9,190 bases of DNA from Sphingomonas sp. (GTDB lineage: Bacteria > Pseudomonadota > Alphaproteobacteria > Sphingomonadales > Sphingomonadaceae): NCBI GenBank assembly GCA_019247755.1, contig JAFBAM010000165.1, forward strand, positions 1-9,190, in the 5' to 3' direction. A program made the position numbers and the translations under genes. Below are positions 1 through 5,136 of this stretch, one piece after another (positions within the stretch are counted from its first letter, which is position 1; every line of letters starts with the position of its first letter). Under the pieces are notes generated by a model. It saw nothing but the letters and a program-made list of their open reading frames with translations. It had not been told where the DNA came from and made no database searches.

Positions 1-401
1 GCGGCCTGCAGCACGGGGTAGGTGAACAGGCCGACTGAAGAACCTTCCTGGTTCTTGCCGGCCTTGTCCTTCCACTGGGTCATGCGGTTCAGCCATCCCA
101 TCCTCGCGGTCCCTTGAAGGATCCACGCCAGCTCCGAATGGGCAGGAAGCGCGCTCTGCCGGAAAATGATCGACTTTACCGGGTCGATCCCGCTGGCGAT
201 CAGCGCTGCGGCCATCTCCCGGACGTTTGAACTCAGCTCGGAGGGATCGACGTCGACCGTCAGCGCGTGAAGGTCCGCGAGGAAGTAGAGGCATTCGGCC
301 TCATCCTGCATCCTCACCCAGCGGAGGATCGCGCCGAGCAGGTTGCCGAGGTGGAGATCGCCCGTCGGCTGGATTCCGGAGACGACGCGCATCTTGCTCA
401 T
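1..401 (-). CDS. trpS: Tryptophanyl-tRNA synthetase, N-terminal part (runs off the left edge)
   Basis: Cytoplasmic class I aminoacyl-tRNA synthetase that charges tRNA-Trp with tryptophan using ATP. The visible 133 codons begin with the hallmark TrpRS N-terminus: SGIQPTGDLHLGN (residues 8-20), where HLGN (17-20) is the HIGH-type ATP-binding signature. Then come FLADLHALT (about 40-48) and, near the window edge, LFTYPVLQAA, the usual tryptophan-pocket region. The C-terminal part with the KMSKS loop lies outside the window. The ATG at 401 is chosen because it overlaps the murJ stop as ATGA, which suggests translational coupling; a second in-frame ATG three codons later (392) is possible. It is the last visible gene of the secB-murJ-trpS operon. 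The family call is secure. Confidence 0.96.
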   Translation of the reverse strand, partial: MSKMRVVSGIQPTGDLHLGNLLGAILRWVRMQDEAECLYFLADLHALTVDVDPSELSSNVREMAAALIASGIDPVKSIIFRQSALPAHSELAWILQGTARMGWLNRMTQWKDKAGKNQEGSSVGLFTYPVLQA

Positions 402-1987
402 GAACCTTGGGTCCGCCGTTTCATCAACATCTTCAAATCATCGAGCACGAATGCGCCCGTCAGGAAACAGGCCACTCCATAGACGGCGACGCCCGCGCTG
501 ACGAGCGCGGTCAGCGCGAGATATCGCTCCCAGATGCGTCCGTTGAGCCACGGATCGAGCAACTGGTCGATCCCGAAGATCGCCGCGCCCATTAGGAGGG
601 CCGCAAGCGCGAGACGCGGGATGCGCCGTTTGAGTTGGGCGTCGGCGACGAAATATCCGCGCTTCGACAGCGTCGCGTACAGCATCCAGACATTCGCCGT
701 TGAAGACAGGGCCGTGGCAAGCGGTGGCCCCACATGCCCGTAACCGAAGCGGCTGAGGACCGGGATCAGGACCAGGTTGCCGACAAGGTTCACACCGACC
801 GATTGCACTGCATAGCGCACTGGGGTCCTGGTATCGTGGCGCGCGTAATATCCCGGCGTGAGCACCTTCACGAGAACGTAGGAGGGTAGGCCGATCGAAA
901 AGCCGGCGAGAGCCCAGGCGCACTTGACCGTATCGGCCGCATCGAAGTGGCCATATTGGAACAGCCCCCTGACGATCGGCTCTGCGGCAACGATCAGCGC
1001 TACCATGGCCGGAAGCGTCAGGAACAGTGCAAGCTCCATCCCGCGGTTCTGGGTATCCATGGCCTTCGCATCTTCGCCAGCCGTCAACAGGCGGGAGATT
1101 GTCGGAAGTAATATGGTGCCGAGACCGATTCCGATCATCCCGAGAGGAAGCTGGTTCACGCGGTCCGCATAGTAGATGTAAGAGATCGAGCCTTCGCCGA
1201 GGAGGTATCCGGACAAAGCGGTGGACACGACGAGGTTCAGCTGAACTGCACCCGCGCCAATCGCAGCGGGAAGGATCAGCTTCATCAGCCGCTTTACGTC
1301 CTCGTCGACGTGCGGCAGCCGAGGCTTCAACGAGACGCCGGCGGCGCGGCAGGCGAAATAGAGCCAAGCCAGCTGCAGCAGGCCACCCACCGGGACCGAA
1401 ATTGCCTGCGCCTGCGCCGACTGAAAGGGCGTGCCGTGGAAGACGAAGAGCGCGGTCACCATCGCAATGTTGAGCAGGATTGGCGCCGCTGCGTTGACCC
1501 AGAACTTGTCCAGCGAATTGAGGATTCCGCCCAGCAGGGACGCCAGGCAGATCAGCATCAGATAGGGGATGGTGAGGCGGCTGAGCTGGACCGCGAAAGC
1601 GAACTGCTCATGTGTCGGATGCTGCTTGTGAAATCCGCCGGAGAGAAGGGTCGTCAACGGCCACGCCGCGACAAGCATGACGATCGTCATCACCGCTAGG
1701 AAGGCGAAGAGCACCGACAGCGCGCGTTCGGCGAAATCGAAGGCTGCGGCGCGTCCGCCGCCTTCTTCGGCGAGCTTCCGGTTGAACATCGGAATGAAGG
1801 CCGACGAAAAGGCGCCTTCCGCGAAGAAGGCGCGGAACATGTTCGGTAATCGGAAGGCCACGAGGAAAGCGTCCGACGCGAAGTTCGCGCCGACGTAGCG
1901 CGCCTGCAGGGAGTCGCGAACGAGCGCGAGGATTCGGCTGGCCAGCGTAAGGCCGCCGACCGATCCCAACGTCCTTGCGAGGTTCAA
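398..1987 (-). CDS. murJ: Lipid II flippase MurJ (MviN)
   Basis: Polytopic inner membrane protein of the MOP superfamily that flips lipid II to the periplasmic face for peptidoglycan synthesis. It has 529 residues, close to the usual length of about 510-530, and is hydrophobic throughout, in keeping with the 14-helix fold. The N-terminus carries the family's functional charged residues at the same numbers as in E. coli MurJ: R18, R24, D39, R52 and E57, within a stretch ending FFAEGAF (54-60). R276 in YADRV is the likely equivalent of E. coli R270. The start is TTG at 1987, not ATG: it gives the conserved N-terminus and sits 6 nt after a strong GGGGAGG. secB ends 23 nt upstream, and the stop overlaps the trpS start by 4 nt, so co-transcription is likely. 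Nothing suggests truncation. Confidence 0.97.
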   Translation of the reverse strand: MNLARTLGSVGGLTLASRILALVRDSLQARYVGANFASDAFLVAFRLPNMFRAFFAEGAFSSAFIPMFNRKLAEEGGGRAAAFDFAERALSVLFAFLAVMTIVMLVAAWPLTTLLSGGFHKQHPTHEQFAFAVQLSRLTIPYLMLICLASLLGGILNSLDKFWVNAAAPILLNIAMVTALFVFHGTPFQSAQAQAISVPVGGLLQLAWLYFACRAAGVSLKPRLPHVDEDVKRLMKLILPAAIGAGAVQLNLVVSTALSGYLLGEGSISYIYYADRVNQLPLGMIGIGLGTILLPTISRLLTAGEDAKAMDTQNRGMELALFLTLPAMVALIVAAEPIVRGLFQYGHFDAADTVKCAWALAGFSIGLPSYVLVKVLTPGYYARHDTRTPVRYAVQSVGVNLVGNLVLIPVLSRFGYGHVGPPLATALSSTANVWMLYATLSKRGYFVADAQLKRRIPRLALAALLMGAAIFGIDQLLDPWLNGRIWERYLALTALVSAGVAVYGVACFLTGAFVLDDLKMLMKRRTQGS

Positions 1988-1993
1988 GCCGTG

Positions 1994-2000
1994 CCTCCCC
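1994..2000 (-). promoter_or_regulatory. Strong ribosome binding site of murJ, fixes a TTG start
   Basis: On the minus strand GGGGAGG lies 6 nt upstream of the TTG at 1987, in the short gap after secB. The near-ideal Shine-Dalgarno and spacing support the TTG codon as the true murJ start and may offset the weak start codon. Confidence 0.8.
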
Positions 2001-2010
2001 CGCGGAAGCG

Positions 2011-2523
2011 TCAGGCTTCGGTCGGCGCCGGTTCGTTCTCGCCGCTGCCGCCCTGCGCCTGAACCGCTTCCAGCTGCGCCATATAAGCCGCCGCGAAGTC
2101 GATCGGATCGAGCATCAGCGGCGGGAAGCCGGTGCTGGAGACCGCGTCGGAGATCACCTGGCGGGCATAAGGGAAGAGCAGGCGCGGAGCTTCGATCATC
2201 AGGAAGGGCGGAAGCGCTTCCTGCGGCACGTTCCGCAGCGCGAACAGGCCCGCATAGCTAAGGTCGATGACGAAGTGGGTGCCGTTTTCGGAACGCGCGG
2301 AAATGTCGAACTTCAGCGTCACTTCGTGAACGCCTTCCTGGGCGCCTTCGACGTTGAGGTTGAACTGGACGTCGAGCTGCGGCTGGACCTGCCAGGAATA
2401 CACTTGCGGAGCGCTCGGGTTCTCGACCGAGAGATCTTTTACATATTGCGCGAGGATCGAGACCTGCGGCTGGCTGTTGTCATCCGCGCCATTGCCGCCA
2501 GCACCCTGTTGCTCGTCCGCCAT
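2011..2523 (-). CDS. secB: Protein-export chaperone SecB
   Basis: Cytoplasmic homotetrameric chaperone that keeps precursor proteins unfolded and delivers them to SecA for Sec export. It has 170 residues, within the alphaproteobacterial range. Family landmarks are ILAQYVKDLSVENP (23-36), the beta-sheet core around 45-90, LFALRNVP (93-100), and the conserved block EAPRLLFPYAR (111-121) followed by TGFPPLMLDPIDFAAAY (131-147). The first 19 residues are polar and Gln/Asp-rich, and the C-terminal tail is Gly/Glu/Pro-rich and acidic, as is common in alphaproteobacterial SecB. The ATG at 2523 has AAGGA (complement of 2533-2537) 9 nt upstream. It is the first gene of the minus-strand operon with murJ and trpS, and is divergent from the Tim44-domain gene. 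Confidence 0.97.
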   Translation of the reverse strand: MADEQQGAGGNGADDNSQPQVSILAQYVKDLSVENPSAPQVYSWQVQPQLDVQFNLNVEGAQEGVHEVTLKFDISARSENGTHFVIDLSYAGLFALRNVPQEALPPFLMIEAPRLLFPYARQVISDAVSSTGFPPLMLDPIDFAAAYMAQLEAVQAQGGSGENEPAPTEA

Positions 2524-2560
2524 TTATCGCCGTCCTTACGATTTCTTGTGATGAGTTGGA

Positions 2561-2579
2561 GCCGCATCGTTCATGCGGC
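2561..2579 (-). other. Perfect 7-bp stem, 5-nt loop hairpin in the secB leader
   Basis: GCCGCAT (2561-2567) and ATGCGGC (2573-2579) are perfect inverted repeats around a 5-nt loop. On the minus strand the hairpin ends 37 nt before the secB ATG, so it could form in the 5' UTR. No T-run follows on either strand, which argues against an intrinsic terminator. It could also be a protein-binding dyad in the divergent promoter region. Confidence 0.45.
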
Positions 2580-2694
2580 GTTTCAGGTGTGGGCGACTAG
2601 CAGTCCCGATTATGGGGCGCAATGCCACCCCTGTGCGTTGGTCGGTGTTGGAATCTTTACCATAAGCGCACTATGTTGGCGTCAGACACTGTGT

Positions 2695-2698
2695 AGGA
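2695..2698 (+). promoter_or_regulatory. Ribosome binding site of the Tim44-domain gene, fixes a TTG start
   Basis: AGGA lies 7 nt upstream of the TTG at 2706. An in-frame TAG at 2694-2696 blocks every start further upstream, including the ATG at 2673. TTG 2706 is therefore the only start that keeps the conserved N-terminal membrane segment. Confidence 0.7.
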
Positions 2699-2705
2699 CT
2701 TCAAG

Positions 2706-3359
2706 TTGGCAGTTATCGTCATCCTCGCCCTGGTCGCTCTGTTCATCGGTTTGCGCCTCTACAGCGTGCTCGGTGAGCGCACTGGGCATGAGCAGCAGCC
2801 GATCTTGAAGCCAGCCGACTCCGATGCTCGCGCGGCGCCGCAGGTTACGCAGCCCGCCGTCAGCCAGCCGGCGCCGGTCGATAATGGTGATCTCGCCTAC
2901 GTCCCCACTGCGGGGCCGGGAGTCCGCGCAATCCTTGCGGCGGACCCGAGCTTCGATGTTGCGCGGTTCCTCGAAGGCGCGAAGTCCGCGTACCGGATGA
3001 TCCTCGAGTCTTTCTGGAAAGGCGAGCTCGACGCACTGAAGGGCCACGTCGACGATCACGTCTACGAGGCGTTCGCGGGCGCGGTTGGCCAACGTCAGAA
3101 GGATGGCCTGACGCTCGACAATCGCCTTGTCACCATCGACCAGGCCGTAATTTCCGAGGCGACTCTGGAACGCGGGGTCGCGATCCTTACCGTACGCTTC
3201 GAAGCCGATATCGCCGCGATTACGCGCAATGCCGAAGGCCAGGTCGTCGCCGGCTCGCTCAGCGATGCCGTCCAGACTCGCGACCTTTGGACCTTCCGTC
3301 GCGACACCGGTTCGCGCGACCCGAACTGGCTGCTGATCGAGACCGACGAGGAAGAGTGA
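2706..3359 (+). CDS. timA: Tim44/TimA-like domain protein, membrane anchored
   Basis: Bacterial relative of the mitochondrial import motor component Tim44; the Caulobacter protein is called TimA. The 217-residue protein has one N-terminal transmembrane segment (about residues 2-18) followed directly by LRLYSVLGERTGHE (16-29), the usual alphaproteobacterial signature. A Pro/Ala/Gln-rich linker spans about 35-60, and the C-terminal Tim44 (NTF2-like) domain spans about 80-213, including FLEGAKSAYRMI (88-99) and DLWTFRRD (193-200) before an acidic tail. The bulk of the protein should face the cytoplasm or periplasmic membrane surface; the sequence alone does not settle topology, and the molecular role in bacteria is poorly defined. 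It starts with TTG, leads the operon with mltA and smr, and is divergent from secB. The family call is secure; the symbol is by analogy. Confidence 0.9.
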   Translation: MAVIVILALVALFIGLRLYSVLGERTGHEQQPILKPADSDARAAPQVTQPAVSQPAPVDNGDLAYVPTAGPGVRAILAADPSFDVARFLEGAKSAYRMILESFWKGELDALKGHVDDHVYEAFAGAVGQRQKDGLTLDNRLVTIDQAVISEATLERGVAILTVRFEADIAAITRNAEGQVVAGSLSDAVQTRDLWTFRRDTGSRDPNWLLIETDEEE

Positions 3360-4552
3360 ACCTCGTCACACGGGCAATCGCGCTCGCCTCTTTCGCTCTC
3401 GTCGCCGCCTGCGCCACCAGACCTGCTCTACCCGTTGAAAACGCGCCGCCGCCGGTAAAGCCGGTGCCGGTTCTACCGGTTCCTGTTGTACCATCGCCGC
3501 CGATTCCGGTTGGTCGCAACGCGGTCGAGACGGGGATCAGGATCGAAGCCCCACAGGTGCTTGGCCAGGATGAAGCGGCGAGGGCGCTGACCGCGTTTAG
3601 GGGCAGCTGCGCGGCGGTGATGTCGCGCAAGGATACTTCCGGCCTGACTCAGAACGCGGATTGGCAAGCGCTCTGCGCCCAGGCGGCGACAATGGACGCG
3701 AGCTATGCGCCGGGCTTCTTCTATTACGGCTTCGATTGGGTGAAAGTCGGCGGCGGCCGCGCCTTCGCGACGGGCTACTACGAACCCGAGATCGAGGGCT
3801 CACGGACGCCGCAGCCGGGCTACGTCCCACTCTACCGCCTGCCGCCCGACCTCATCCGTTGCACCAAGGCCGACGGCACCACCGGTCGTGGTCGGATCGA
3901 CGCGACCGGCACTTGCGTGCTCTATTTCACCCGGGCCGGGATTGAGGATGGTGCCCTCAATGGCAAGGGGCTCGAGCTCGCATGGGCCAAGGATCCCGTC
4001 GACCTCTTCTTCCTCGAAATTCAGGGTTCGGGCCGAATTCACTTCAACGATGGCACGGTGATGCGTGTCGGATACGCGGGGCAGAACGGTCGCGACTATG
4101 TCGCGATTGGTCGGCTGCTTCGCGACCGCGGCGTCTTACCGCCGGGCGGCGCCAACATGCAGTCGATCAAGGATTGGATCCGCGCCAACCCCGACCAGGG
4201 CCGCGAACTGATGCGCGAAAACCTTTCTTACGTTTTCTTCAAGGAGTTGACAGGGCCAGGTCCGTTGGGCGCGCTCAACGTCGCGGTGACACCGCACGGC
4301 ACCGTCGCTGCCGATCCGAACTACGTGCCCCTCGGCGCCCCCATTTACATTCGGAAAGCCGACCGGCCGGAGATCGTCGGGCTTTGGGTTGCACAGGACA
4401 CTGGTGGCGCGATCAAGGGGCCCAACAGGTTCGATACTTTCTGGGGTGCCGGCCCCGAGGCGGTGGCGACTGCGGGCGGGATGTCGGCCAATGGTGAGGC
4501 GCTGATCCTGATCCCCAAGGGCACGGCGGCGCGTGCGTCGACTCAGCCCTGA
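3356..4552 (+). CDS. mltA: Membrane-bound lytic murein transglycosylase A (lipoprotein)
   Basis: Outer membrane lipoprotein that cleaves peptidoglycan glycan strands with formation of 1,6-anhydro-MurNAc ends. The GTG at 3356 overlaps the preceding stop as GTGA, follows GAGGA (3348-3352) and yields a clean lipoprotein signal: hydrophobic residues 7-18 and lipobox VAAC with Cys19. Residue +2 is Ala, which does not signal inner membrane retention. A proline/valine-rich linker follows (31-52). The MltA core contains TGYYEPEIEG (139-148) and FFLEIQGSGRI. The C-terminal 3D domain (about 305-393) has AVTPHGTVAADPNYVPLG and QDTGGAIKG; Asp348 in the latter is the probable catalytic acid by comparison with E. 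coli MltA. Length is 398 residues. A longer reading from the ATG at 3287 would add 23 residues ahead of the signal peptide and is rejected. Confidence 0.95.
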   Translation: MNLVTRAIALASFALVAACATRPALPVENAPPPVKPVPVLPVPVVPSPPIPVGRNAVETGIRIEAPQVLGQDEAARALTAFRGSCAAVMSRKDTSGLTQNADWQALCAQAATMDASYAPGFFYYGFDWVKVGGGRAFATGYYEPEIEGSRTPQPGYVPLYRLPPDLIRCTKADGTTGRGRIDATGTCVLYFTRAGIEDGALNGKGLELAWAKDPVDLFFLEIQGSGRIHFNDGTVMRVGYAGQNGRDYVAIGRLLRDRGVLPPGGANMQSIKDWIRANPDQGRELMRENLSYVFFKELTGPGPLGALNVAVTPHGTVAADPNYVPLGAPIYIRKADRPEIVGLWVAQDTGGAIKGPNRFDTFWGAGPEAVATAGGMSANGEALILIPKGTAARASTQP

Positions 4553-5063
4553 AGAGTCCGAGCTGTGGGCGCGCGTCGCGTCCACGATCAGGCCACTCTC
4601 GCGCCAAGTAGAACCTCGACAGGCTCCCGAGAAACTTGAGCAAGTCGTAGTTCGGCCAAGGTCGACAACGACAGGTTCGCCGCCAGCGCCGCGCTCGAAA
4701 CCCCTGCCAATCGCCGACAAGACACTCGACGGTAGTTGGGACAAGAAGCTGCGCAGCGGCGCGATCGAACCCGACCGCATGCTCGACCTTCACGGCATGA
4801 ACCTCGACACGGCCTGGAATGCGATCGACCGCGGCCTGGAGCAGGCAATCGCGCGCGGGGACCGGGTCGTGCTCCTGATCACGGGCCATCATCGGCCGGG
4901 TGATCCGCCTGTCCAACGGGGCCGCATTCGGGCGGCCGTTCACGACTGGCTCGCGGCTTCGCGCCATGCCCAAAGCATCGCCGCCGTAAGGGGCGCTCAC
5001 CGTCGTCACGGAGGCGGCGGAAGCCTTTATCTCATCCTTCGTCGCAAAATTTTCGCGCGATGA
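4533..5063 (+). CDS. Smr (small MutS-related) domain protein
   Basis: A 176-residue protein with the alphaproteobacterial Smr layout. A short N-terminal helix has the typical start MRRLSPEESELWARV (1-15). A Pro/Arg/Thr-rich, probably disordered segment spans about 25-62. The Smr domain spans about 80-172, with LDLHG (84-88), a TG motif read here as TGHH (117-120), RGRIRAAVHDWL (129-140) and HGGGGSLYLILRR (159-171). Smr domains bind branched nucleic acid or RNA and in some proteins act as nucleases; the substrate here cannot be deduced. The GTG at 4533 lies inside the mltA coding end (20-nt overlap, different frame) and gives the conserved N-terminus, with only a weak, distant Shine-Dalgarno. 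This suggests re-initiation after mltA. It is the last gene of the timA-mltA-smr operon. Confidence 0.92.
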   Translation: MRRLSPEESELWARVASTIRPLSRQVEPRQAPEKLEQVVVRPRSTTTGSPPAPRSKPLPIADKTLDGSWDKKLRSGAIEPDRMLDLHGMNLDTAWNAIDRGLEQAIARGDRVVLLITGHHRPGDPPVQRGRIRAAVHDWLAASRHAQSIAAVRGAHRRHGGGGSLYLILRRKIFAR

Positions 5064-5136
5064 CCTTTTATTAACCCAGATTCATTAACGCGTACCCGTA
5101 GGCGGAAATATTTCGCCGCGAGGCACATCGATCGCA
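5064..5136 (+). promoter_or_regulatory. AT-rich leader of the GGDEF-EAL gene with TTAA, GANTC and a dyad
   Basis: A 73-nt gap between the Smr stop and the next ATG. It holds TTAA at 5071-5074 and 5085-5088, with GATTC (a GANTC site, the CcrM methylase target in alphaproteobacteria) at 5079-5083 between them. The palindrome GAAATATTTC (5105-5114) is flanked by GGC/GCC arms with one unpaired G. No convincing sigma70 pair and no U-tailed terminator hairpin are seen. The best Shine-Dalgarno, GAGG (5120-5123), is 13 nt from the ATG, which is long. An in-frame TAA at 5086 limits upstream starts. Confidence 0.45.

Larger units (their letters stand above)
2524..2705. promoter_or_regulatory. Divergent intergenic control region between secB and the Tim44-domain gene
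   Basis: These 182 bases separate two divergent operons and must hold both promoters. On the plus strand, TTGGAA (2648-2653) and TATGTT (2672-2677) are 18 nt apart and form a weak sigma70-like pair, placing a start about 25 nt before the TTG of the Tim44 gene. On the minus strand no convincing -35/-10 pair is seen; a CATAAT hexamer (complement of 2609-2614) is the best single -10-like element. A hairpin at 2561-2579 is listed separately. No small gene is supported here. Confidence 0.55.

Noticed and set aside
438..1367. 309-codon open frame on the minus strand inside murJ
   Set aside because: An Arg-rich, low-complexity translation in another frame of the well-supported murJ; typical of high-GC shadow frames.
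2561..2579. Intrinsic terminator
   Set aside because: No T-run follows the stem on either strand, and the location is upstream of both divergent genes.
1975..2808. 277-codon plus-strand open frame across secB and the divergent region
   Set aside because: It is antisense to secB, crosses the promoter region and runs into the Tim44 gene. It has no recognisable domain and an implausible composition.
3287..3355. Upstream extension of mltA from an ATG at 3287
   Set aside because: It lies within the Tim44-domain coding region and would put 23 charged residues before a clear lipoprotein signal peptide. The GTG at 3356 has the GTGA overlap and a Shine-Dalgarno.
5071..5088. Canonical CtrA box
   Set aside because: The two TTAA motifs are 10 nt apart rather than 7, and the flanks do not match TTAACCAT; kept only as a weak hypothesis with the GANTC site.
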